Shown: piece by piece, positions 38,492 through 47,934 of the stretch | How positions within the stretch are numbered: position 1 is the stretch's first letter | How the letters are laid out: each line of letters begins with the position of its first letter | NCBI RefSeq assembly: GCF_001618865.1 | Contig: NZ_CP015136.1 | Span: 6,173,001 to 6,237,000, forward strand | Source: Luteitalea pratensis | Lineage (GTDB): Bacteria > Acidobacteriota > Vicinamibacteria > Vicinamibacterales > Vicinamibacteraceae | Reading direction: 5' to 3' | Length of the DNA: 64,000 nucleotides | Position numbers and translations under genes: made by a program | The notes under the pieces: generated by a model | Database searches by the model: none | The model's input: the letters and a program-made list of their open reading frames with translations, nothing else | What the model was told of the DNA's origin: nothing

Positions 38492-39454
38492 CTAGTCGCA
38501 GGTGTCGAGCCCCGAGTCCAGGATGCCCTCGACCGACCGGAACTCCCACCGGTAACTTCCCGGTTGCAGGACGAACTTGATGACGCCCCAGGCCACGGCC
38601 CGCGCCTCGGTCGTCGGTCGCAGCCCGCCGACGTCGTACAGGCGTGCGCCGCCAGTACCGACCGTGAACAGCCGCGCCCCTCGCGGGTCTGGCCGCCCGT
38701 CCAGGTTGATCCGCGCATGCCGTTCGTAAATGTGGTCGTGCGCCGCAACGACGATGTCGGTGCCTGCCTCCTGGAGCGCGCGCCAGAGATCGCGGAGCCA
38801 TGGATTGTCGCCGTTGGGCCCCGAGCTCACGAGCGGGTGGTGCATGATGGCCGCGACGCACCGCGCCTGCGCCAGCTGGAGATCACGGCGCAACCACTGG
38901 AGTTGCGCTGAGCCCTCGCGCCACCCCACGCTGCTGTTGAGGGACACGACGTGCCAGGCGCCGGCCTCAAACGAGTAGTAGCCCTGCCCCATCGGCCCGG
39001 CCCGCTCCCCGAAGTACTGGAAATAGCCACTCGCGTCCGGCGTGCCGTAGTCGTGGTTGCCCGGTGACGGGTACGTGCGGCTGCGATGCCGTCCCCACGA
39101 ACCCTCATAGCACGCGAACTCCTTCGGCGCGCCGTTCATGTAGACGTTGTCGCCGGCCGTGAACACCGTGCCGGGAATGCCGTCGAGCAGTGCGGCCGTC
39201 TGGACGGCGCCTTGCTGACCGCACTCGGCGATATCACCGGCCCCGACGAGCACCGCCTCCCTGAGTGGGGCGGGAGGGGCGGTAGGCGGACTGGGCGGAG
39301 ACGCCGGCGAGACGGGTTCGCCCAGCGACGTCGGAGCGACGGTCGTGGCCAGCGGCGAGACCTGTCGGTCGCAGCCACCGAGGAAAGCCAGCAGGAGGCC
39401 AACAACCGCTCCCGCCACGCGCAGGGGTTGCAAAGTCGTCGTAGTCGTCGTCAC
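38492..39454 (-). CDS. Metallophosphoesterase, putative lipoprotein
   Basis: About 320 residues. Near the N-terminus VVGLLLAFLGGC resembles a lipoprotein signal. The calcineurin-like fold follows: VGAGDIAECG, FTAGDNVYMNG, PSPGNHDYG, IMHHPLVSS and AAHDHIYER supply the metal ligands. A Pro/Ala linker separates lipobox and enzyme. Similar exported enzymes resemble purple acid phosphatases. The start is unsure: GTG 39454 is proposed, with no strong ribosome-binding site; a GTG closer to the hydrophobic segment would also work. Confidence 0.85.
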   Translation of the reverse strand: MTTTTTTLQPLRVAGAVVGLLLAFLGGCDRQVSPLATTVAPTSLGEPVSPASPPSPPTAPPAPLREAVLVGAGDIAECGQQGAVQTAALLDGIPGTVFTAGDNVYMNGAPKEFACYEGSWGRHRSRTYPSPGNHDYGTPDASGYFQYFGERAGPMGQGYYSFEAGAWHVVSLNSSVGWREGSAQLQWLRRDLQLAQARCVAAIMHHPLVSSGPNGDNPWLRDLWRALQEAGTDIVVAAHDHIYERHARINLDGRPDPRGARLFTVGTGGARLYDVGGLRPTTEARAVAWGVIKFVLQPGSYRWEFRSVEGILDSGLDTCD

Positions 39455-39923
39455 ACGCGCAGGCAAGTGCAAGGCACAGCTCCACCACTTCCGAGAACCT
39501 GAGTAGGGGTGGCATGCACACTGCCTGGCGAGTACGCACTCGTCCGGTGCCGCAGCACGACGAGCCCGATCCGACGTGAGTGAGAGGCGAACCCGCGCGC
39601 GGCCCGGCCAGGAGTCCAGAGCTTCGCGGTGCCGACACGCTAGCACCGGTCTGCCGAGGGGTGCTACTGACGTGAGATAGCGACTTTGCGCGGCTGTGTC
39701 CGTTTCGTCCCTACTATTTCGCGTATCGCTCCGGCTGAAGGGCGCACGCGGCCGTCTAAGGCCGCATGCCCGCGGTCCTCCCTCCCGTCGCGGACTGACA
39801 ACGGACTTACGAGACAGTGGACGGCATTGGTCGGCGCACCTCCAACCGCTGTCCGGTCAGGCATTGGCGATGTCGTCTCGGCGCGGATCGCACGCGAGTG
39901 CCCGCGACTGAAGGGGGTCCCCC
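39455..39923. other. Long intergenic region upstream of cotH-like gene
   Basis: About 470 bp between divergent genes. I see a possible -10 TACTAT at 39712 and a small hairpin GCGGCC-GTCTAA-GGCCGC just downstream, followed by pyrimidine-rich sequence. The region 39700-39900 may be a structured 5' leader of the CotH-kinase gene, but it matches no riboswitch class that I know. Confidence 0.35.
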
Positions 39924-41144
39924 ATGCGTCTGTGTCACTTGTGCAGGTTCAGCGCCATGGCCGTGCTCGTTCTCGTGTTCGGCACAGCGACGGGTGCGAG
40001 CGGGGCGGACGAACCGACATCCGCCGCCGTGTTCGACGACACCACGGTTCATGAAATCCGGCTCGCCATGCACAGCGGCGACTGGAGCCAACTGCAGGCG
40101 CACTATCTCGAGAACACCTTCTATCCCGCCGACGTCACGTGGAACGGTTACACCGTCCGCAACGCCGGTGTGCGGTCGCGCGGCTCTGGCAGTCGCGACG
40201 CACGCAAGCCAGGACTACGCATCACCTTCGACGAGTATGTCGACGACCAGACGTTTGCGGGGTTGAAGGGCCTCGTCCTGGACAATTTCCGCCAGGACCC
40301 CGGCATGATGAAGGAGGCCCTGTCGATGGCCCTCTTCGCCCGCATGGGCCTGGCCGCGCCGCGGGTGAGCCACGCCCGCGTCTACGTCAACGACGACTAC
40401 CTGGGCCTCTTTGCCGTGATCGAACCCATCGACAAGCGGTTCCTGCGGCGCACCCTCGGCGAGGATGGGGGCTATCTCTACGAGTTCGAGTGGGCTGGGG
40501 CGTATCACTTCGAGTGGCTCGGTGACGACCCGTTGCGCTACGCCGAGATGTTCGACTCCGAAACTCGCGAGAACGAGACACCTGCCCAGCGCTTCTCGAC
40601 ACTCGTGCAGATGATCACGGCGACGACCCGCGAGTCCACCAGCTCATGGGAACGGACCATGGGCCGGTACTTCGACTTCGAGCGGCTCTTTGCCTACCTC
40701 GCCGTCGAGAATTTTCTCTCGGATCACGACGGTCTCACCGGCGACTGGGGCATCAACAATTTCTACCTCTATCGATTCGCGGCCAGCGATCGCTTCCAGT
40801 TCCTGCCCTGGGACAAGGACGTGAACTTCCGGGAAATCGACCGTGACGTCAACGAATCGCTCGACGCCAACTTTCTCTTCGCGACGGCGATGGAGTTCCG
40901 CGACCTGCGCGACGCGTACATCCAGGCGCTGCGCAAATGTGCCGCGATCGCGACCCAGGCCGATGCCAGCGGGCAAGGTTGGCTCGAACGCGAGGTCGGC
41001 CGCCACGCGAACCAGATTCGCGGCGCCGCACATACCGACGAGAAGAAGGCATGGTCGAACGAGCGCTTCGAACAGGAGGTCGCCTGGATGTCGAGTTTCG
41101 CGCGCCAGCGCAGCGGACAGGTCGAGCGACAGGTGGGGCGCTAG
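39924..41144 (+). CDS. CotH kinase family protein, secreted
   Basis: A 406-residue protein with signal peptide (MAVLVLVFGTATGASGA). CotH core: NAGVRSRGSGSRDARKPGLRITFDEY, LVLDNFRQDPGMMKEALSMALFARMG, VYVNDDYLGLFAVIEPID, LAVENFLSDHDGLTG with a conserved Asp, and FQFLPWDKDVNF (DKD-type catalytic/metal motif). CotH enzymes phosphorylate spore-coat proteins in Bacillus; in non-sporulating soil bacteria they probably modify cell-surface or exported proteins. Preceded by a long leader region. Confidence 0.92.
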   Translation: MRLCHLCRFSAMAVLVLVFGTATGASGADEPTSAAVFDDTTVHEIRLAMHSGDWSQLQAHYLENTFYPADVTWNGYTVRNAGVRSRGSGSRDARKPGLRITFDEYVDDQTFAGLKGLVLDNFRQDPGMMKEALSMALFARMGLAAPRVSHARVYVNDDYLGLFAVIEPIDKRFLRRTLGEDGGYLYEFEWAGAYHFEWLGDDPLRYAEMFDSETRENETPAQRFSTLVQMITATTRESTSSWERTMGRYFDFERLFAYLAVENFLSDHDGLTGDWGINNFYLYRFAASDRFQFLPWDKDVNFREIDRDVNESLDANFLFATAMEFRDLRDAYIQALRKCAAIATQADASGQGWLEREVGRHANQIRGAAHTDEKKAWSNERFEQEVAWMSSFARQRSGQVERQVGR

Positions 41145-41219
41145 GAGACAGCCCCACTCCACTCGGCGCGGGAGCGGGCCGTTCGTGCTAACTTTTGGCA
41201 CTTTCGAGACAACGCTCCC

Positions 41220-42257
41220 ATGACCAAGACGCTCCTGCTCCGGGCGGCCGCGCTGGCCCTCTGTGTGTTCACCGGTTCGTCGCTCGTGCTCGCCCTGCAA
41301 GGGCTGCCGCAGGCCGCTCCCGCGACGCAGCCGCCACCGGCTCGCGACATGAACGCGCACTACACGCTCGGTCCGGACTCGCTCGAGCGAGAGGGCGTGC
41401 CGAAGGGCGTGCTGCGTGGCCCGTTCGTCCTCCCCGACAGCAAGGCCTATCCAGGGACGCAGCACACCTATTGGGTCCACGTGCCCGCTCAGTACGATCC
41501 GGCTGTCGACGCGGACCTGATGATCTTCCAGGACGGCCAGGCGTTCATCGACATGGCCGGCTCGGCCCGGGCGCCGAACGTCCTCGACAACCTGATCTAC
41601 CGTCGCGAACTGCCGGTGATGATCACTGTCTTCATCAATCCCGGCCGAACGCCTGAACAGCCTGAGCCCAACCCTTCGCAGTGGGGCGACCAGACGACGA
41701 ACCGGCCGACCGAATACAACGAACTCGACGACCGGTACGCGCGAGTCATCGTCAACGAGCTGTTGCCGGCGCTCGCCAAGGACTACAACATCACGAAGGA
41801 CCCGGCGCGGCGGGGCATCGGCGGCACCAGCAGCGGCGCCATCGCCGCCTTCACGGTGGCGTGGCAGCGCCCCGACCAGTTTCGGAAAGTCCTGAGCATC
41901 GTCGGCAGCTACACGAACATCCGTGGTGGCGACGCGTATCCGGACATCATCAGGAAGAGCGACACGAAACCCTTACGGATCTTCCTCAACGACGGACGCA
42001 ACGACAACCGCGGCGTCGGACGGGACGGCCAGTACAATGCGCGCCGTGACTGGTTCCTGCAGAACGTCCGCATGGCGGAGGCGTTGACCGAGAAGGGCTA
42101 CGACCTCAACTACATCTGGGGCATCAACACGCACGGTCAGCGCATGGGCGGCACGATGCTGCCCGAGATGCTGCGCTGGCTCTGGCGCGATCATCCGGTG
42201 TCGGCCGACCCGATGAACGCGGTGGAGCGCTCGTTCCGCGAACCAGTACCGCGGTAA
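41220..42257 (+). CDS. Secreted esterase (enterochelin esterase/esterase D-like)
   Basis: A 345-residue alpha/beta hydrolase with signal peptide. Nucleophile elbow [17 protein letters not shown] (Ser in GGTSSGA); His probably in [35 protein letters not shown] is the usual start of the enterochelin-esterase-like fold. Such proteins in Acidobacteria are thought to cleave acyl groups or feruloyl esters of plant polymers (family inference). It lies 76 bp after cotH on the same strand. Confidence 0.9.
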   Translation: MTKTLLLRAAALALCVFTGSSLVLALQGLPQAAPATQPPPARDMNAHYTLGPDSLEREGVPKGVLRGPFVLPDSKAYPGTQHTYWVHVPAQYDPAVDADLMIFQDGQAFIDMAGSARAPNVLDNLIYRRELPVMITVFINPGRTPEQPEPNPSQWGDQTTNRPTEYNELDDRYARVIVNELLPALAKDYNITKDPARRGIGGTSSGAIAAFTVAWQRPDQFRKVLSIVGSYTNIRGGDAYPDIIRKSDTKPLRIFLNDGRNDNRGVGRDGQYNARRDWFLQNVRMAEALTEKGYDLNYIWGINTHGQRMGGTMLPEMLRWLWRDHPVSADPMNAVERSFREPVPR

Positions 42258-42351
42258 CGCGGGCAAGCTATTCCTGTCCTCACCGCATCGACCGAGGACC
42301 TGAGTCGCCGCCTGTGCCTCGTGTCGACGCAGGGTAGACTGGACGCGAACC

Positions 42352-42987
42352 ATGCTCACGCCTCTGCTCTGGTGCGCCACCTGCCTGCTGGCCGGCATCC
42401 CTGTCGACGCGGTGCAAGGCGAGCGGGCTGCGTCGCTCTTCGACGGGCGGACGTTTGCGGGATGGGAAGGCGACACGGCACGCATGTGGCGCGTCGAAGA
42501 CGGCGCACTCGTCGGCGGGTCGCTCACCGAGACAGTCCCGAAGAACGACTTCCTCTGCACCACGAAACGCTACGCCAACTTCATCCTGCGCCTGCAGTTC
42601 AAGCTGGTCGGCACCGGGTTCGTGAACGCCGGCGTGCAATTCCGCAGCGAGCGCCTGCGCGAGCCGGCCCACGAAATGGCCGGCTACCAGGCGGACCTCG
42701 GCGAGAAGTTCTGGGGCAGCCTGTACGACGAGTCGCGACGCAATCGTGTCCTGCTGGGGCCAGACCAGGCGCAGATGGCGACGCTCGTGAAGGCGGACGA
42801 TTGGAACGACTACGAGATCCGCGCCGAGGGACGCCGAATTCGCCTCACGCTCAACGGGCGCCAGACGGTGGACTACAGCGAAGACGACCCCGCCATTCCA
42901 CTCTCCGGGCTGATCGCCTTGCAGATCCATGGCGGCGGGAAGGCGCAGGTCTCCTACCGCCACATCACCATCGTCGAACTGCCCTGA
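42352..42987 (+). CDS. DUF1080 (3-keto-disaccharide hydrolase-like) protein
   Basis: A 211-residue exported protein with the DUF1080 jelly-roll: ASLFDGRTFAGWEG, NFILRLQFKLVGTGFVNAGVQFRS, and EIRAEGRRIRLTLNGRQTVDY, ending in IALQIHGGGKAQVSYRHITI. Members of this family hydrolyse glycosides that were oxidised at C3. It is one of three DUF1080 genes in the window and the shortest. Confidence 0.9.
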   Translation: MLTPLLWCATCLLAGIPVDAVQGERAASLFDGRTFAGWEGDTARMWRVEDGALVGGSLTETVPKNDFLCTTKRYANFILRLQFKLVGTGFVNAGVQFRSERLREPAHEMAGYQADLGEKFWGSLYDESRRNRVLLGPDQAQMATLVKADDWNDYEIRAEGRRIRLTLNGRQTVDYSEDDPAIPLSGLIALQIHGGGKAQVSYRHITIVELP

Positions 42988-43045
42988 GTTGGCGGACGCG
43001 GGCACGAGAGCGCATCTCCGACCATACACCGCGGCACCACTGAGG

Positions 43046-43837
43046 CTAGTCTTGCCGAGGTCCGCCTGGCCGTCCGAGCACTTCGATAGCCCGCTCGAGG
43101 GCCCCATCGCGACGGCTCTCCAGATCGCTCCTGGGAAAGACCGGTACCCGAATCGCCGGCGGCACGCCGGCGCCATCAAAGGACTCGCCTTTCACCGTGA
43201 GGTACAACTCGGTCGGTAATCCGAAGGTCCATCCGTTGGGGAGCCTCCGCCCCCATACGTCCGAAAAGACACCCTGGGTGTTTTCGCCGACGAACGTCAC
43301 CGAAGGCATTCTCCCCATGAGAGCCATCGGGAACGTCTCACCGCCGCTGAGCGCCTCCGGTCCGATCAACAGGGCGACGTTGCCGCGATAGCCCGGGCGC
43401 GCGGCAGGCTCGACCCAGATCTGTTGCGCCTCGGTGAACCTCAATGGTCCGCTCGGATTGCTCCGAGTCACTTTCGAGTAGGCGAGGTACCTTGCGCCGC
43501 TCAGTCGAGATGCAATGGCCAGGCACAAAGGATCGGCTCCGCCCGTGTTCACCCGTACGTCGATGATGAGCCCCCTCATTCCCTCGGCGCCCTTGAAAAT
43601 ATCGTCGAGCGCGGCCTCCAGGGCGCTCGCTTCTTTCTCGAAGCTTCCATCCTTCGTGTACTCACTGAAGGCCAGGATGCGCATGTAGCCGATCGCCCCG
43701 TCGAGCATGCCAAAGTGAATCCGATCGTTCACGTAGGGCCGCAGGGGGCCACTGGAGTACTTCGACTCGATGACCTCCCTGGTTCGCCGGGCCTGCTCAC
43801 TGAACCCGAGGACCGCGTCGAATGAGAGCGTACTCAT
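43046..43837 (-). CDS. S41-like peptidase fragment, N-terminally truncated
   Basis: The 263 residues correspond to the C-terminal half of C-terminal-processing-type peptidases: IGYMRILAFSEYTKD, MRGLIIDVRVNTGGADPLCL, NVALLIGPEALSGGETFPMALMGR (putative nucleophile Ser in LSGGE) and VFVGENTQGVFSDVWGRRLPNGWTFGLPTE. The signal peptide and N-terminal domain are missing: the frame begins at an ATG (43837) whose complement overlaps the ATG of the next gene. It is probably not functional as an exported enzyme. Confidence 0.75.
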   Translation of the reverse strand: MSTLSFDAVLGFSEQARRTREVIESKYSSGPLRPYVNDRIHFGMLDGAIGYMRILAFSEYTKDGSFEKEASALEAALDDIFKGAEGMRGLIIDVRVNTGGADPLCLAIASRLSGARYLAYSKVTRSNPSGPLRFTEAQQIWVEPAARPGYRGNVALLIGPEALSGGETFPMALMGRMPSVTFVGENTQGVFSDVWGRRLPNGWTFGLPTELYLTVKGESFDGAGVPPAIRVPVFPRSDLESRRDGALERAIEVLGRPGGPRQD

Positions 43838-44567
43838 GCCGTTGAGCGTGCGCCCGAGATTTGCGCGCCACTTTCACGCGCACGGCTGGAACGTCATCGC
43901 CACGATGCGCACGCCACGCCACGACATCCTGCCGCGATCGGAGCGACTGCGCATTCTGGCGCTGGACGTGACCAGGCCCGAGAGCATCGCTGACGCCATC
44001 GAGGCGTCCGGAGCCGTCGACGTCCTCGTCAACAACGCCGGTATCGGGCTCGTTGGCGTGTTCGAGGCCACGCCGATGGCGACGGTGCGCGAGGTGTTCG
44101 AGACCAACACCTTCGGCGTGATGGCAATGACGCAGGCGGTGCTGCCTCAGTTCCGCGCGCGACGATCGGGTGTGGTCGTGAACGTGACGTCGAGCGTGAC
44201 GCTGGCGCCGATGCCCCTGGCGGCCGCGTACACCGCGAGCAAGACGGCGATCGAGGGGTTTACGGGATCACTCGCGCATGAGCTCGACGCGTTCGACGTT
44301 CGAGTCAAGCTGGTGGAACCTGGCTACGGCCCGACCACTCGCTTTGCGAGCAACGTGGGCTCGCGCATGGACGACCTGTTTCCCGGCGCCTACGCCGATT
44401 TCGCGAAGCCGATCCTCGCGTCTTCGCAGGTGACCACGGTGACGACCGAATCCGACGTGGCGGAGGTGGTATTCCGGGCCGCCAACGATCGATCAGGGCA
44501 GCTGCGATTTGCAGCAGGTCCTGACGCAGTCGCATTGGCGCAAGCGGCGCTCGGCAAGAGCGCCTGA
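43836..44567 (+). CDS. Short-chain dehydrogenase/reductase lacking its N-terminal Rossmann segment
   Basis: A 243-residue SDR. NNAGIGLVGVFE, VNVTSSVTLAP (catalytic Ser), YTASKTA (Tyr-x3-Lys) and LVEPGYGPT are intact. The first 20-25 residues of a normal SDR, including the TGxxxGIG cofactor loop, are missing; the homologous part starts at ARHFHAHGWNVIATMRTPR. The gene begins at the same CATG as the antisense peptidase fragment. Without the glycine loop NAD(P) binding is doubtful. The frame is open upstream through the peptidase fragment, so an older annotation may start at 43770. Confidence 0.8.
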   Translation: MPLSVRPRFARHFHAHGWNVIATMRTPRHDILPRSERLRILALDVTRPESIADAIEASGAVDVLVNNAGIGLVGVFEATPMATVREVFETNTFGVMAMTQAVLPQFRARRSGVVVNVTSSVTLAPMPLAAAYTASKTAIEGFTGSLAHELDAFDVRVKLVEPGYGPTTRFASNVGSRMDDLFPGAYADFAKPILASSQVTTVTTESDVAEVVFRAANDRSGQLRFAAGPDAVALAQAALGKSA

Positions 44568-44637
44568 ACCGCCTTCTTGACGGCGTCTGGCTTCGTGAGG
44601 TGTGCCTGCGACGACAGCCGTTCGCCGCCAGCGGACG

Positions 44638-45573
44638 CTAGACGGCTGCGCCATCACGTACGACTCGAGTCTTGTCGAATCGGACCAGCGCGAAGGCCAA
44701 CGCCGTTGCCAGTGCCCACCCACCCAGCTGCGCCATCGTCGTGGCGTCCGGTGTGGTGACCGGGACGCCCCGCAATGCCTGCACCAGAAGGATGACGAAC
44801 AACGTCGCGTAGCTCGTCGCGGCCACGATCACCAGGCGCACCCGGGCCGTGGCGGCAAACCGCCGGCGGCGCATCAGGAGCGCAACGACGGGCAGCACCT
44901 GCAACGCATGCAGCCCGACGAAATGTGGCACGCGCATGTCGCCGTGATCCCGGCTCCAACCCGTGCCCACCATGCCTGGCCCGCCGTCGGCGGCGCCGAC
45001 GGTGTGGGCTCCGGCGATCGTCATGCGCTCCCGCGCGCGGGCCGCTTCGATCTGTGGCCCGGTGGGGCGGGTCATCAGGCCACCCGTGAAAGCCCCGACG
45101 ATCGTCACCGTCATGCCGAGCCGAAGTGCCCAGCCAAGCGCGGCGTCGTCGAAGCGCTGCTTCCACAGCGCCACCGCGACGGCAACGCTCAACAGCGTCT
45201 GCGCAACGATGGTCAGGCCCATGATCACCCACAGGACGCCATCGAGCGGTGTCGCGACGTTGAAGTGGCTGGTCGTGCCCCGCCAGGCCTGGCCACCGAT
45301 GATCACCATCTCGATCGCCAGCGCGGCCGCCGTGCCCCAGCCGACGACCCGCCGGGTGCGAGGCCACTCGGGAAGCAGGGTGAAGATCCACGCCAGCGTC
45401 GTCGTGTAGATTGCGATGGATACCGCGAACTTGGCCGGCTTGAGCCAGGCGGGCGCACCGGTGATGACCCGCGGGTCGACCAGCAGCCCGACAATGGCGC
45501 CCGTGAGGACGATGAGCATCAACACCGTTGTCGCGACGAGTTCGGGGCCGGTCTGCCAGAGGCGCTTGAACAT
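44638..45573 (-). CDS. Multi-pass membrane protein controlled by TetR
   Basis: A 311-residue integral membrane protein with about nine hydrophobic helices, e.g. LVATTVLMLIVLTGAIVGLLV, VGWGTAAALAIEMVIIGG, VLWVIMGLTIVAQTLLSVAVAVAL and FVGLHALQVLPVVALLM. A few conserved His (HFNVATP, DMRVPHFVGLHALQ) hint at a heme or metal site. Function unknown. ATG 45573 has GGAGAG nearby. Its divergent promoter region contains two strong palindromes, so it is very probably the target of the TetR encoded upstream. Confidence 0.82.
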   Translation of the reverse strand: MFKRLWQTGPELVATTVLMLIVLTGAIVGLLVDPRVITGAPAWLKPAKFAVSIAIYTTTLAWIFTLLPEWPRTRRVVGWGTAAALAIEMVIIGGQAWRGTTSHFNVATPLDGVLWVIMGLTIVAQTLLSVAVAVALWKQRFDDAALGWALRLGMTVTIVGAFTGGLMTRPTGPQIEAARARERMTIAGAHTVGAADGGPGMVGTGWSRDHGDMRVPHFVGLHALQVLPVVALLMRRRRFAATARVRLVIVAATSYATLFVILLVQALRGVPVTTPDATTMAQLGGWALATALAFALVRFDKTRVVRDGAAV

Positions 45574-45591
45574 GAGGTGCTCTCCACGCAA

Positions 45592-45641
45592 TGTTGTCGT
45601 TGTCAACATCACTATCGCCACTATTGTTGACGATGTCAACA
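45592..45641. promoter_or_regulatory. Twin TetR operators in the divergent promoter region
   Basis: The perfect palindrome TGTTGACGATGTCAACA (45625-45641) and the near copy TGTTGTCGTTGTCAACA (45592-45608) are 33 bp apart centre to centre. Towards tetR, TTGACG at 45628 and TACGAT at 45650 (16-bp spacer) form a promoter ending 9 bp before the ATG, suggesting a leaderless mRNA. On the other strand TTGACA with a 17-bp spacer and GATAGT serves the membrane-protein gene. Both promoters overlap an operator. Confidence 0.7.
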
Positions 45642-45664
45642 TCGTTGGTTACGATATTGCTGGG

Positions 45665-46318
45665 ATGAGTGCGACGAAGGCGGGACGGCCGCGCCGCAAG
45701 CGGGCCGGGCAGTACCATCACGGCGACCTGCGCCGGGCGCTGATCGAGCAGGCGCTGCGGACGATCGACGCGGCCGGTGCCGACCGATTGACGCTGCGTG
45801 GCGTCGGTGCGGCACTGGGAGTGTCGCGCACGGCGCTGTACCGCCACTTCGCCGACAAGGAAGCCCTGCTTGCCGCCGTGGCGCGCGAGGGCTTTCGCCT
45901 GCTGCGGGAGGCGCTGCTCGAGGCGTGGGAGCGGGACGGGCGCGGCGCCGCAGGGTTCGAGGCGATGGGCGTCGCGTACCTGCGCTTCGCGATCGATCAT
46001 CCTTCGCATTACCGCGTGATGTTCGGGCGGTTCGTCGAATCCGGCGAGCGCGATGCCGATCTCGAAGCGGAAGCGGAATCGGCATTCGGGGCGCTCGTCG
46101 ATGCGCTCACTGCGTTGCAGCGCGACGGCCTCGCGCGCGCCGACGATCCGCTCCTGCAGGCGCGATTCGTATGGTCGGTGACGCACGGCATCGCGATGCT
46201 CGTGATCGACGGACGGTTGCGCGGCTGCGACGAGGACGCGGCGGCGCTGAATCGTTATACCGCCGAGCGCCTCCGGCAGGCTCTCAGCGCGGAGCCGGCG
46301 CCAGGCGCGAACCGCTGA
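45665..46318 (+). CDS. TetR/AcrR family transcriptional regulator
   Basis: A 217-residue repressor. Basic N-terminus (AGRPRRKRAGQYHHGDLRRALIEQAL), then helix-turn-helix LTLRGVGAALGVSRTALYRHFADKEALLAAVA, and a TetR_C (WHG-type) ligand domain (YLRFAIDHPSHYRVMFG). ATG 45665 is the start; upstream codons belong to the operator region. Its 3' end overlaps the convergent hydrolase gene by 35 bp. Regulates itself and the divergent membrane protein (inferred from operators). Confidence 0.92.
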   Translation: MSATKAGRPRRKRAGQYHHGDLRRALIEQALRTIDAAGADRLTLRGVGAALGVSRTALYRHFADKEALLAAVAREGFRLLREALLEAWERDGRGAAGFEAMGVAYLRFAIDHPSHYRVMFGRFVESGERDADLEAEAESAFGALVDALTALQRDGLARADDPLLQARFVWSVTHGIAMLVIDGRLRGCDEDAAALNRYTAERLRQALSAEPAPGANR

Positions 46319-47185
46319 CCGCTGCGTCGCGGACGTCCCTGATCGCCTGCGCGACCACTGCCGGGTTGTCGCGATGGATCGCATGCCCGCTCTCGTCGAC
46401 GCGAACGAACCTCGAGTTGGCCGACAAGCCCGCAAGATCCCGGACCAACTCGTCCCTCTCGTCCCTGATCGCGGTCCATTGCTCCTGCGAGACACCGGGC
46501 GGCGGGGCCGAGCGCTTTCCCGCGGCGAGCACGATCAGGGGCCGCTGCCCGAGTGCCTGCGTGACTCGCTGTCGCGCCAGGAACATGGCCTGGAACTCCT
46601 CGGCCATGTAGTCCACGTCCGGATCGCGGGGTGACCCATCAGTCTGCGAGAGCCGTGGCGCGGGAACGGGCCGCCCGGTGGCCTTCTCCCGCAGCCGTAC
46701 CATGCCACCGTAGCGCCCGCTGCCAAGAATCCCGCTCTCGTGCGTGGGATCGACGAGCACCACTCCCGCGACGTCGCCAGGGTACGCATCTGCATACAGT
46801 CGGACGAGCAGGCCGCCAATCGACTGACCGACCATCACGTAGGGAGATGTTTCCTTCGTGGCGTCCAGAAGGGCGTGAAGTTCGTACACCTCTTGTCGCA
46901 TCGTGCGTGGGGGGGTCCCTGATCGCTGCGGCCAAGGCCGGCGCGGTCGTAGGCACAGGTGCGCACACCGGGACCAAGTTGCTCGCGCACCATCGACCAC
47001 TCGACAGACGAGCCACCGCCACCCGCCTCGAGGAGCACCGCCGGGCCGTTGCCCGTTGGGCCGGTGCAGCCAACGAAGAGCCGGTGCTCGCCGATCCTGA
47101 CGAGATCGCCAGGTACTTCCGGGGTGTCGGGACTTCGCGGCGGTGCTTGCTGCGCGATGACGGCGGCAAGTGCTAGCGCAGGCAT
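46284..47185 (-). pseudogene. Alpha/beta hydrolase with one frameshift
   Basis: The first part (MPALALAAVIAQQAPPR signal, VLLEAGGGGSSVEWSMV, RTCAYDRAGLGRSDQGPP) loses frame at a run of seven C (G7 at 46909-46915 on the plus strand). With eight C the frame continues RTMRQEVYELHALL, YVMVGQSIGGLLVRLYADAYP (nucleophile GQSIGG), HESGILG and FVRVDESGHAIHRDNP (catalytic His). The repaired protein has 300 residues. The homopolymer position makes an assembly error or slipped-strand variation likely. Confidence 0.86.
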
Positions 47186-47421
47186 GAAGCTCTTGATTAC
47201 TGCGGGTTGGACGTTGGACGGCCGGCTTCGGTTGACTCCAACCGCGACCCACGCAGACGCCGTTGCGCATCAGTTGCGGTGCCGCAGCGGGCTTGTCTGG
47301 CGCAAGCTCGTCGTCATCGACGGGTACTGAACTTGCATCGCCTCGCGAGGGTTCGACGGGGCTCTTCCTGCCCGTGAGTGCGGTAGAGCCTCCTCATCTT
47401 GAAAGCAGGAAGGAGAAGCCC

Positions 47422-47796
47422 ATGCTTGGTAACAAGAAGGCGGTGGCGAATGTCGCAGTGAAGGACCTCGTTGTCGCGACGACGTTCTACAAGAACACGC
47501 TTGGTCTCACGCCAGTGCATGAGGAAGACCACGAACTGGTCGTGTTCCGCAGCGGCACGTCAGAGATCAACGTGTACCGGTCCGAGTACGCCGGCACGAA
47601 CAAGGCCACGGCGGTGACCTGGACCGTCGACGACGTCAAGGAAGAGGTCGCGGATCTCAAGTCCAGGGGTGTCACCTTCGAGCACTACGACATGCCAGGC
47701 ATGAGTCGCGACGGCGATGTGTACGTCTCGGGTGACATGAAGGTGGCGTGGTTCAAGGATCCGGATGGGAACATCCTGAACGTGGCGGGTCGATGA
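47422..47796 (+). CDS. VOC family protein (glyoxalase-like)
   Basis: A 124-residue vicinal-oxygen-chelate protein: VAVKDLVVATTFYKNTLGLTPVHEEDHELVVFRSG, then VTWTVDDVKEEVADLKSRGV and VAWFKDPDGNILNVAG. Two beta-alpha-beta-beta-beta units are present. The metal ligands of true glyoxalases are not all visible, so it may be a binding or unrelated VOC enzyme. Strong AGGAGAAG upstream of the ATG. Confidence 0.9.
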   Translation: MLGNKKAVANVAVKDLVVATTFYKNTLGLTPVHEEDHELVVFRSGTSEINVYRSEYAGTNKATAVTWTVDDVKEEVADLKSRGVTFEHYDMPGMSRDGDVYVSGDMKVAWFKDPDGNILNVAGR

Positions 47797-47934
47797 TCCG
47801 ACCCTCGCGGGACGATGTCAGATGCCGCTGTGTGGTGGCGTCACGATGACTGCCAGCTGGGTGGACGGCGGCATCTGCTCGGCAGCACGGAAGTTGTCGC
47901 GTTCGCGCTGACCGGGCACAAGGAGCACACGAGC

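Noticed and set aside
39660-39923. Riboswitch in the cotH leader
   Set aside because: A small hairpin is present but no conserved core of any riboswitch class that I know is visible.
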